Of a stretch of 46,418 bases of DNA, positions 34,384 through 43,100 are shown piece after piece. The notes under the pieces are model-generated. The model worked only from the letters and a program-made list of their open reading frames with translations. It ran no database searches and was not told the origin of the DNA. The stretch's first letter is position 1, and each line of letters opens with the position of its first letter. The position numbers and the translations under genes were made by a program. This DNA is from Deltaproteobacteria bacterium (GTDB lineage: Bacteria; Myxococcota; XYA12-FULL-58-9; JABJBS01). The DNA is taken from NCBI GenBank assembly GCA_018668695.1, contig JABJBS010000368.1:1-46418 (forward strand), in the 5' to 3' direction.

Positions 34384-35361
34384 TCAATTTGGGCTTAGTC
34401 GGCCGGTCTCACGGAGCCACTCAAGGGTCGGCACCAGCGCATCGGCGGCGCTGCGAAATTCAACGCCCAATTCTTCCCTAGCCTTGCGATTATCCACGAA
34501 CCAATAACGGGTAGCATATGGAATGACCAAGGGGTTGTAGGGAAGCGGAATCTTCAAAGTTGTGGCCACGGAAGTTATGGCCTTCAGGACTGGGTTGGGG
34601 ACCGTGATGATGCTGTTTTTCTTCTCAAGCAGACGCAGAGAGAGCTCAGCCAGCTCACGCACTGTTAGGTTATCGCCGCCGAGGATATAGCGCTCGCCGC
34701 TGCGACCCTTTTCCAGTGCTCGAATGATGCCCAAAGCAACATCATCGACAAAGACAACACTCGTACCGCCGTTACAAACCAAGACTGGGTTGCTCTGCGC
34801 GAAATCGATGAGGTTACCGGCCGTGACCATTGCCTCATCCTTGGGTCCATACACTTCAGCCGGGTTCACAATGACAACCTCTTGGCCGGCAGCAGAAGCC
34901 TCCAGGCACAAGTTCTCAGCTCGGTGCTTACATTGTGCATAAACCAACCGCTCGTCGGTAAGCTGAAATGCCGTTTTCTCGTCGAAAATTTCCGGCTGCA
35001 TAGAGCCGTTTACTGCAATGATGCTTGAACAGAACACAATACGCTTCACACCAGCCTGCTTGGCTGCTTCCAGTACATTGGCCGTTCCCTTAACAACAAC
35101 TTCTTCCATCACCGGTGAGTTGATGTCGTCCCATGATGAAGGGCTTGCTAGGTGTAACACGCCATCGCAACCTTGCATTCCTTTTTTGAGACACTCAACA
35201 TCTCGAACATCGCCCTCGAATCGCTCCCATGACAATCCATCGATTCGGGAAGTATCGCTGGTAGGACGAACCAAACAACGAACAGAGTAATCTTGGTCCA
35301 ATAATTGGCGCACAACACTGGAACCAATGAACCCATGACCACCGGTAACAAATACCCGCAT
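34384..35361 (-). CDS. Extended SDR, candidate 3-keto-sphingoid reductase (CerR-like)
   Basis: The 325-aa start at 35361 has GGAG 6 nt upstream; the longer form would use a TTG inside that site. TGGHGFIG (6-13) binds the nucleotide and Tyr141-X3-Lys145 (YAQCK) is the catalytic pair. The family (atypical extended SDR, NAD-dependent epimerase-like) includes the CerR ceramide reductase of Caulobacter as well as dihydroflavonol reductases and 3beta-HSD enzymes. Its place next to a FAAL, ACP and oxoamine synthase suggests that it reduces the 3-keto group of the condensation product. That is inference from context; sequence alone gives only the family. It is 273 bp upstream of FAAL and 100 bp downstream of infA on the same strand. 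Confidence 0.78.
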   Translation of the reverse strand: MRVFVTGGHGFIGSSVVRQLLDQDYSVRCLVRPTSDTSRIDGLSWERFEGDVRDVECLKKGMQGCDGVLHLASPSSWDDINSPVMEEVVVKGTANVLEAAKQAGVKRIVFCSSIIAVNGSMQPEIFDEKTAFQLTDERLVYAQCKHRAENLCLEASAAGQEVVIVNPAEVYGPKDEAMVTAGNLIDFAQSNPVLVCNGGTSVVFVDDVALGIIRALEKGRSGERYILGGDNLTVRELAELSLRLLEKKNSIITVPNPVLKAITSVATTLKIPLPYNPLVIPYATRYWFVDNRKAREELGVEFRSAADALVPTLEWLRETGRLSPN

Positions 35362-35461
35362 GACAATCTCCAAGGAATTGAGCGAGGTCTTAGCGACCCC
35401 GAATTTATGACAGCTTATTTATCAAGTGACGGGGCAAAGGCCGCACCGCCTAACTGATAGA

Positions 35462-35722
35462 CTATTTGTGACGGTATACGATTCGACCACGGGTCAGATC
35501 GTAAGGAGACAATGCAACCACGACGCGGTCACCAGGCATAATACGGATGCGAAACTTTCGCATCTTTCCTGAAGTATGAGCCAAAGCCATGTGGCCGTTG
35601 CCAAGATCAACGCGAAATGTTGCGTTCCGAAGCTGCTCTATAACATGCCCTTCAACTTCAATTGCGTCTTCACTGGATCCTGACTGCTCTTCTTCAGCAT
35701 TGTTGCCTTCGTCTTTGGCCAT
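35462..35722 (-). CDS. infA: Translation initiation factor IF-1
   Basis: The 86-aa product carries the S1/OB fold of IF-1, which binds the ribosomal A site during initiation. Diagnostic segments are [42 protein letters not shown], and [16 protein letters not shown]. The start is the ATG at 35722 with AGAAGG upstream. Compared with the usual 72 residues it has an extra acidic N-terminal stretch ([18 protein letters not shown]). A longer start at 35776 is rejected. The neighbours are not ribosomal-protein genes, so this is not the spc/alpha-operon setting. Confidence 0.95.
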   Translation of the reverse strand: MAKDEGNNAEEEQSGSSEDAIEVEGHVIEQLRNATFRVDLGNGHMALAHTSGKMRKFRIRIMPGDRVVVALSPYDLTRGRIVYRHK

Positions 35723-36265
35723 AATACTCGCCTTCTTTATCTCGGGTTTCGCCCGGACATTATTCACATAACCCAAGGGTCATCGTTTCTGCGCTCTTGA
35801 TAACGCATTTAGCGGCCAACGCAAACATGTATTGCCGCCGTCCATCTCTTTGGAAGGCCGGTCTATAGGGGATACAACCAATTGTCCACCGCCTCAGTTG
35901 GCATGTTTATGAACAAATCTTGGACCATCACGTAGCCGCGTCACTCGCGATAAGAAAGCTTAGCGCTGCCCACTGCCCCGCTCGCACAATTATCCAACGA
36001 GAGGCATAAACCCTCGTAATCAAATGTTCTTTTAAAGTAAGAGGTCCGGTACCGGCTCACTTGGTGGTTTTTACCTTCTTCGGCTCTCGGCAGCTTTCGG
36101 CGAAATCAAAGGCAGCTGCCAAATCCAGGTTAAGTCAGGTTTAGGTTAGACAATCTGCTGAACCGCATCACTTGAACAGCTATCAATCCCGCGAGAGCCA
36201 TGTGACAACACGTGAGTGCCTAACCAAGTATACGGTCAGTTAAGGTCGTCTGAATTTTGGAATGA
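35723..36265. other. Intergenic region, 543 bp, no gene recognised
   Basis: Nothing in this region looks coding or like a tRNA. It should contain the infA promoter on the minus strand. Two perfect 10-bp palindromes are present, CCGGTACCGG at 36046-36055 and GGCAGCTGCC at 36111-36120, and AGGTTA occurs repeatedly between 36127 and 36149. None matches a regulatory element I know. Confidence 0.5.
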
Positions 36266-36595
36266 TTAAGATTTACGGCTGAATAAACGAGCGAGTCTTC
36301 CGAGAGTCTTCTTCTCGTAAGCCCAAAAGAAGCTAAATTGCCCGAGCAGCAGAGCGTAAACCAGGAGTAGGACCTGATAAATCGGGAAGATCGCCAAGAT
36401 GTAGACGGTCCACTTGACCCACGTGCTGGTTTCTTGAGTTAAACCAATGAGTTGAAAGAATGGTTCTTTGACTACAACAACGCTCATGCCGGTCAGACTG
36501 AATACCAAGAGCACCATTAAGACCTGAAAAACACTTTCAAGTCCCCAGCGTGCTCGAAGCCTCTGGATCCAGTGTGGGGTCGTGGTGTCGCTCAT
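36266..36595 (-). CDS. Small membrane protein, DUF6787-like
   Basis: The 109-aa product begins at the ATG at 36595 (GGAAGAG site about 5 nt upstream; a start 9 codons earlier lacks one). It has a basic N-terminal segment WIQRLRARWG and two hydrophobic segments (about 22-42 and 60-85). The C-terminal YALLLGQFSFFWAYEKK with a basic tail resembles the DUF6787 family as I recall it. Its function is unknown. It lies 105 bp downstream of the CNC-motif gene on the same strand. Confidence 0.55.
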   Translation of the reverse strand: MSDTTTPHWIQRLRARWGLESVFQVLMVLLVFSLTGMSVVVVKEPFFQLIGLTQETSTWVKWTVYILAIFPIYQVLLLVYALLLGQFSFFWAYEKKTLGRLARLFSRKS

Positions 36596-36700
36596 ATTCT
36601 CTTCCGGCTTATTAGCATGCATCTGGCAAAATCCATGGGTATTGGAAATTACAGACCGCGCATAGCACCCGAAGCGCCTTCGCGTCGACCCCCATTTGCC

Positions 36701-37180
36701 TTAAGCAGCTTCTTCTTTGGATACTTGAGCCTTTTGAGTTTTGGGCTCACCCGCCGGCGGCTCTTCGAGCTGCGACTCCAGTAAGTCCGCCCATACAGTG
36801 AGGTATGTGATCACATCGTCGCGATTGTTGTGCTTCAGGCTGCGTTGCTGAGCAGGTAGCTGCGCCAGGACTTTACGGTCGGTTAGGTTCTCTAAGCTTT
36901 CAATATCATTGAGGTTAAGCCCAACATCGAGCATGGCTCCGATGATATCATCAATGGGCAGACCGCTGGTTTCGCAGTACTGGGCCGACACATCTCCCCA
37001 ATCACCAACTCTCTTTAGAGCCTCGGCGTGAATCTCGCCTTTGCTTTTCAGAGTAAGCGTTTGAGCTAAGTGCCCGCAGTTACACGATCCAAGGTGCCCC
37101 CACTGATAAGGAGCTCCTGAACGTAAACGCACGGCAGTTTTTCGTAGAGCATAAATTAATTCTAGGGAGGCTTTTGCCAT
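36701..37180 (-). CDS. Unrecognised 159-aa protein with GSCNCGH motif
   Basis: The start is the ATG at 37180, with AAGGA 9 nt upstream; a GTG two codons earlier sits too close to that site. The product is soluble and mostly helical. YQWGHLGSCNCGHLAQ (residues 25-40) carries Cys33 and Cys35, His29 and His37, and QYCETSGLPIDD near residue 70 adds another Cys, together a plausible metal or redox site. KHNNRDDVITYLTVWADLLE near 118-138 looks like a well-conserved helix pair. The C-terminus is charged and probably disordered. I do not recognise the family. It diverges from the acyltransferase gene at 37294. Confidence 0.65.
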   Translation of the reverse strand: MAKASLELIYALRKTAVRLRSGAPYQWGHLGSCNCGHLAQTLTLKSKGEIHAEALKRVGDWGDVSAQYCETSGLPIDDIIGAMLDVGLNLNDIESLENLTDRKVLAQLPAQQRSLKHNNRDDVITYLTVWADLLESQLEEPPAGEPKTQKAQVSKEEAA

Positions 37181-37293
37181 TTTCACAGATCCTTACAAAC
37201 ACATTTCACATAAGTGGTGAATCTTGGCATAGAATAACAAGGAGTAGTTCATCTGACACGCTAATTTAGAGAAAATTTAAGGCCCTGAACATT

Positions 37294-38151
37294 GTGATTG
37301 CCCAAAAACAAATCGAAGCTTTCCGCCGCGTAATGAAAACGCCTGCAGATCCTGACAACATCGACAGTATCGATTGGGATTTCTGTGACGTGATGGCTCC
37401 CCTTATGCAGAGCTTCACCAATTATTACTTTCGGTTGGAAGTCGAGGGCCTTGAGCAAGTGCCTCATGGTCCTGCATTGGTGGTTGGAAACCATAACTCA
37501 GGTGTTGGATTTTTCGAAGCACTCGGGGTGGGCGCCCACTGGTATCTGAACCGGGGCCGCAAGGATATCATGCACGGACTCGGTCACGATGCAGTGGTAA
37601 GTACACCCTACTTAAGCCGTATCGCTGTTCGCATGGGCATTGTTCGCGCCTCCCATGAAAACGCCAACGCTCTCTTTGCCGCCGGCCGCAAAGTGATGGT
37701 CTTCCCAGGTGGCAACCGTGAAGCTTTCCGGCCCTATAAAGAGCGGCATAAAATCGCCTTCGGAGACCGCCGAGGCTTTATCCGCCTTGCTCTCAAGCAC
37801 AGTGTACCCATCATCCCCGTGGTCTATATCGGCGGGCACGAAGGCTTTTTTATCCTTCACGATGGTCAGTTCATCGCTAAGCTTCTTAAGCTAGATCGCA
37901 TTTTGCGAACAGATACGTGGCCTCTTATGTTTGCGATGCCCTGGGGCTTAACCCTTGGACCTTGGATGCACATGCCACTGCCGACGAAGTGTAAGACCCG
38001 CTACCTCGAGCCCATCAGCCTGGAAAACTACAGCCCCGAGGATGTGGACAACCCACAAGCGCTTGATGAGATCTACGACAAAGTGACCACTGCCATGCAA
38101 ATCGCCATGGATGATATGGCAACTGAACGAACTTTACCTATTTTAGGCTAA
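37294..38151 (+). CDS. Lysophospholipid-acyltransferase-like (LPLAT/PlsC superfamily) protein
   Basis: The 285-aa product has the LPLAT pattern: VVGNHNSGVGFFEAL around residues 63-78 (motif I), MGIVRASHENANALF, FPGGNREAFRPYK around 137-149 (motif III), and VPIIPVVYIGGHEGFF (motif IV). The family transfers acyl groups from acyl-CoA or acyl-ACP to lysolipids at the membrane. Motif I lacks an Asp at the usual HX4D distance; a Glu lies eight residues after the His, close to the NHSGxxPxD variants of DGAT-like members. The start is a GTG with no strong ribosome site, so it may begin a few codons later. It precedes uup by 60 bp. A role in acylating the lipid made upstream is possible but unproven. 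Confidence 0.75.
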   Translation: MIAQKQIEAFRRVMKTPADPDNIDSIDWDFCDVMAPLMQSFTNYYFRLEVEGLEQVPHGPALVVGNHNSGVGFFEALGVGAHWYLNRGRKDIMHGLGHDAVVSTPYLSRIAVRMGIVRASHENANALFAAGRKVMVFPGGNREAFRPYKERHKIAFGDRRGFIRLALKHSVPIIPVVYIGGHEGFFILHDGQFIAKLLKLDRILRTDTWPLMFAMPWGLTLGPWMHMPLPTKCKTRYLEPISLENYSPEDVDNPQALDEIYDKVTTAMQIAMDDMATERTLPILG

Positions 38152-38211
38152 ATCGTACCCCCTGCCCTGGTTGAACTTCCCCAATCTCCGAAATTCCCAT
38201 ATGAGCGGCTT

Positions 38212-40101
38212 ATGGCGCTTATTTCTTTACGTAATATCACAGTCGGTTTCAGCGGTCCTCCAGTGCTAGACGATGTCGAGCTCACCATCGAGCGAGGCGA
38301 ACGAGTCAGTATGGTGGGGCGTAACGGCCAAGGGAAAAGTACTCTGATGAAAGTCATCACGGGTACCCTCACTCAAGACTCTGGCCAAATTGCAGTAGAA
38401 GATGGGGCCAAGATAGCTTACCTGCCCCAAGATGTGCCGCAAGGAATCGCCGGTACCATTTATGAAGTGGTTGCACAGGGCCTCGGTAATACCGCAAACC
38501 TCCTCGCGCGCTATCAAGAGCTCACTGATAAACTTGCCGACTGCCAAAGTGATGAGACACTTGAGGAATTTGAATCCCTTCAACAAGCTCTCGATGCATG
38601 TAATGGTTGGACGCTTCAACAGCAGGTTGAAGATGTACTGGGTAAACTCCAGCTTCCAGGCGACATCACATTCGATACATTGAGCGGCGGGCAAAAAAGA
38701 CGCACCCTTCTCGCTCAGGCTCTGGTGGGTAAACCAGATCTACTTATTCTAGATGAGCCAACCAACCATCTCGATATATCCACCATCACCTGGCTAGAAA
38801 AAGAATTGATGCATGCCGCTGGATCCCTACTCTTCGTCACTCACGATAGAGCTTTTCTTCGTAGCCTCGCCACTCGGATCATCGATTTGGACCGCGGACA
38901 ACTCAAAAGCTATCAAGGAACTTGGGAAAACTACCTCGAGAAAAAGGCTGCAGACCTGCACGCTGAAGACAAAGCCTGGGAAAACGAAGACAAAGTCCTC
39001 GCGAAGGAAGAAACTTGGATTCGTCAAGGTATCAAAGCAAGGCGCACTCGCAATGAAGGGCGCGTTAGAGCTTTGAAGCAACTGCGCGTAGAGCGTAAAG
39101 CCCGGCGAGAACGTGTGGGCAATGTCAATTTAAAAATTCAAGACAAAAAGAAATCAGGTCACGAAGTCATCGAAGCAGTCGACTTGAGCTTTGAATGGGA
39201 TAACCAAAAAGTCGTTCGAGACTTCTCCCTGAATGTCACCCGAGGTGACCGTATTGGAATCATCGGACCCAACGGCTGCGGTAAAACCACACTTATTAAA
39301 CTCCTTCTTGGGTCATTAGAACCCCAAAAAGGTGAGGTGCATCAAGGGACAAAACTCGAAGTCTGCTACTTTGATCAGCTACGAGGCCAGCTCGACGAGA
39401 ACAAAACCGTACAAGACAACTTGTGTGATGGCGGCGATACCGTGGGTGTGGACGGAGAACGACGCCACGTCATTGGCTATTTAAAAGACTTTCTATTCTC
39501 CGCAGACCGAGCCCGCCAACCGGTTCGCGTACTCTCTGGTGGTGAACGCAACCGTTTGCTACTCGCCAAACTCTTTACACAACCTGCCAATATGCTGGTC
39601 ATGGATGAGCCTACCAATGACCTTGATAGCGAAACCTTGGAGCTTCTCGAAGTACTCTTGCTCAACTTCAAAGGCACTCTATTATTAGTCAGTCACGACC
39701 GAGAGTTTTTAAACAACGTTGTCACGAGCACCATCGTATTTGACCACGATGGCGAAGTACGAAATTACGTTGGCGGCTATGATGACTGGCTTCGTCAGCG
39801 ACCCGTCGAATCTGAAAAAAAGGTTGTCAAAACCGAGAACAAACCTCAGGAAAAACCGCAACAAGAAAAAGCCCGTAAGCTTAACTTCAAAGAGAAGAAA
39901 GAGCTGGAAGCATTGCCTGTTCAAATTGAAAATCTCGAAAATGAACAAGCACAACTGCACGAGAAAATTGCAGACCCTGCATTTTATCAGCAACCAGCGG
40001 ACGAGGTCACCGCAGTGACCCAAAGACTCTCATCTCTTGAAAAAGAGCTAGAAGACGTCTACGAGCGGTGGTCTGAACTCGATGCCATTGCCTCAGCTTG
40101 A
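38212..40101 (+). CDS. uup: ABC-F ATPase Uup
   Basis: The 629-aa soluble protein has two ABC cassettes without membrane segments. The first has Walker A GRNGQGKST (near 37-45), signature LSGGQKRR and Walker B LLILDEPTNHLD; the second has GPNGCGKTT (near 352), signature LSGGERNR and LVMDEPTNDLD. A linker rich in charged residues lies between them, and a C-terminal coiled coil (about 560-625, KEKKELEALPVQIENLE) is the Uup/EttA-family DNA- or ribosome-binding tail. E. coli Uup affects precise excision of transposons and ribosome function. Its stop is separated by 3 bp from the stop of the convergent giant gene. Confidence 0.92.
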   Translation: MALISLRNITVGFSGPPVLDDVELTIERGERVSMVGRNGQGKSTLMKVITGTLTQDSGQIAVEDGAKIAYLPQDVPQGIAGTIYEVVAQGLGNTANLLARYQELTDKLADCQSDETLEEFESLQQALDACNGWTLQQQVEDVLGKLQLPGDITFDTLSGGQKRRTLLAQALVGKPDLLILDEPTNHLDISTITWLEKELMHAAGSLLFVTHDRAFLRSLATRIIDLDRGQLKSYQGTWENYLEKKAADLHAEDKAWENEDKVLAKEETWIRQGIKARRTRNEGRVRALKQLRVERKARRERVGNVNLKIQDKKKSGHEVIEAVDLSFEWDNQKVVRDFSLNVTRGDRIGIIGPNGCGKTTLIKLLLGSLEPQKGEVHQGTKLEVCYFDQLRGQLDENKTVQDNLCDGGDTVGVDGERRHVIGYLKDFLFSADRARQPVRVLSGGERNRLLLAKLFTQPANMLVMDEPTNDLDSETLELLEVLLLNFKGTLLLVSHDREFLNNVVTSTIVFDHDGEVRNYVGGYDDWLRQRPVESEKKVVKTENKPQEKPQQEKARKLNFKEKKELEALPVQIENLENEQAQLHEKIADPAFYQQPADEVTAVTQRLSSLEKELEDVYERWSELDAIASA

Positions 40102-40104
40102 AGC

Positions 40105-43100
40105 TTAAGCACCTTCTGCAGTACAGACATAAACTGTGCCTGTTTCTGAACTGATCCCTGCACAAGTAGAGTTCTGCGTGGTGCACATCGACACATCGGC
40201 ACTCCCCTCTGCATTCGTACAGGAAGGTAAACAAATGGTACCACTGTTTCCGTTAGGCCCAGCCATCTCTTTACAATAACCCAGCGCGCCGTTTTCGTTG
40301 GTTGGCACACATTGAGTTCCCTGCATTGCTGTACCCGGTACATCACCGGATGAACAAGCCGAAAGACTCGGAGTTAAACAAACATTGGAAGCGCTATCAC
40401 AGCCGACAAAAGAATAGACCGAGCAATCTGAATCAGACGAGCAGCCAGCGTCCGGGTTTAAACAAGCCTTGTAATCTGCCCGGGCACCATCTGTGCTTCC
40501 GGTTGTCATGTATTGCGTATATGCACCCATTCCAACCAAATCGAGATGCTGGCAAAAAGACATGTTGCTATCGGTCGAATCCGAAGCAACACAACTGTTG
40601 CTTGAACAATCTGGCAAACAAATCGAGCCGTCCCCATTATTCACACAACGACCAGCCTCATTTGCATCTTCAACCCCATCTAAATCGGAATCCACGGTAC
40701 ATGCAGTACCCGTAGGGGCAAATACTTGCTGCCCTTCCTCAATGGTCTCGCAAGCACTCTTAGATGGCACCATACATTGGCCGGCGCTACCACATCCAAA
40801 GCTAGTGGCTGGGCAGGATGCATCCGGAGAAGTGGTTGCTCCTACAACGGAACATGTAAGCGGTGTAGGCAAACATACACCAATTGTTTGTGTATCAGCG
40901 ATGATACCAAATGGCTGGCAAACGCTGTTGGCATTCGTGCACACCTCTCTGTTACCAGCACTGTAGAAGTTCTCTAGACCCTGGCTACCACAAGTTGCCA
41001 TGCAGCCTCCATTTACACAGATACCGTTCAAGAACATCCCAGCCCAATCATAACTGCAGCCTTCTCCATCATTCGAGCCGCCGCATGAGTAGTTACTTGG
41101 CGGCACACAACGGTAACCTTCTTCACCGAGGTCGACTTCATGACTGCCTGTAGGGCATTGGTTATCAATCGGAAATGTATCGTTGGCGACACACACATAA
41201 GCCGTTGACTCCGCGCCAATATTACCCGTTGGCAGACAGACAGAATTCGCGTTTTCACAGTTTGCCGACTCGTCGCAGGTTGCAAGACAGGAGCCGTCAT
41301 AACATTTACCATTTAAACCGCTGTCACCCGAAACAAAGAAACAATGGCTTGTATCTGGCTGACCGTTGCATACATCAGCACTTGGATCGGCACATTCATA
41401 CATACCATCGCCAAGGCTGATTTCATGGTCACCTGATTCACACATATCGTCTTGTATATAGGCAAGACACCGACCTGAATTCTGAAGATCACAGATTCCA
41501 GACACGCAATCCCCGTTGGAGCTACAGGTTGATGTTTCGTTACTCAGTTTACAAACCTGCTCTTCGCAAAGCGTCGCACGGAAGTTGTTCTGATTTGAGT
41601 AAGTGGCTGTACAAGCAGCTGTCGTGCACACACTGCAATCTTCATCAATCCAGCAAGCCTGACTCTTAATACAGCCGCCGCAATCCGGGCCACCGCAGTC
41701 TACATCGGTCTCCTTGCCATTTTTCAAACTATCGTTGCACGTGTTCGCTGTACAAATGTTTTCAGCACAACGTCCAGACTGGCAATCAGAGTCACCGCTA
41801 CAGGTTTTTCCATTGATACAAGAGACGCAACTTCCACCGCAATCTGTATCTGTTTCAGACCCTGCATCCGTCGAACCGTTCAAGCAACTTGAGGCGTATG
41901 GTAGGCAATTTTTTAAATCGATTTCACACTGAGAGGTGCAGCTGAGAGTCGAGCCCGCCATGCCAAAATCCTCGCACGTCATACCACGGAAATTGGGCGA
42001 AGGCGAAAGGGGAATACCCGGGTCGCAAGCTTCAGAATAAACAACTTGAGGCACGCTATGATTACCCGAAATATAGGAGGTATCGATGTTACCATTGCCA
42101 CAAGGATTTTGCTGGCAGAAGTCCATACGAAGCCGGCAGTTATCCTCACAGCCTGGCGAATTGCTCATGTTGTCCATACCCAAGCGAGCACCACCTGCGA
42201 TGCCCTCCCATACAGACCGGCAACTGATCATATCCTCGGAGCCATCACAGGCTTCCTCCGGATGGTCTTTTTCATGATTGCCGCAACGGTACCCATAAGC
42301 ACATTGCGAATAATCAAAACGACAATCGTTTCCACACGTCACGGAGCCGCTTCCCAAACCGAAGTTTTGGCACTGGTCAGCGTTGGGCGACACACCTCCG
42401 TCGCACTCCTCACCGGCTGAAGCCTGAACCATACCATCTCCGCAAGAAGGCTGAGGCACACATTGAGAATCATCAAATACGCAGCCGCTGGTGCAGCCGA
42501 GGGTACCACCGACATAGCCAAAGCTGGCGCAGGTATGGTCTCTACCGTCTACCCGGTCTGCGTTATAAACCCAGACCCTATCCGTCACTTCACCACCGGT
42601 TTCACCGCCGAACATGAATATTCCGCCGTCGCCAGACCCCAGAAGCATATTGCCAACATTCGCGCTTGGCCCGGAGCAACCCGTGCCGCTCCCACACTCG
42701 TGAGACCAGAGCCAAGCTTCTGTGGATGGGTTCATCTCCAAGCGCCAAAGAGCATCTGATGGGCCGTTGGTACCTTGGCCGCCCATGATATAAAAGAGCG
42801 GGGCTCCTGATTCTGAGCTACCTGCTGACATGCCGGCATCGCGTACACCGGGAGCACCCGTGCAACCAGAGTTACCACCGCAAAGTAGTTGCCAGCCGTC
42901 CTCACTGTAATTCCAGAACTCATCACTGTAGGAGCCATCCTCAAGCTGGCCACCAAACATATAAAAGGTTGATGAATTCATTCCGAAAAATGCTGCCCCT
43001 GCACGAGCACTCGGGCAGGTTCCTTGGCATTCCAGTTGTTGCCATGACGCCGCGTTGGCATCGAGAGGTCGCGTCCAAAGCCAATGGTCACTGAGTTTGT

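Noticed and set aside
35723-35776. 18-residue N-terminal extension of IF-1
   Set aside because: IF-1 proteins begin at MAK, and a ribosome site fits the ATG at 35722.
35723-36265. tRNA or small RNA gene in the gap upstream of infA
   Set aside because: No T-loop GGTTC-type sequence or cloverleaf pairing was found, only two isolated 10-bp palindromes.
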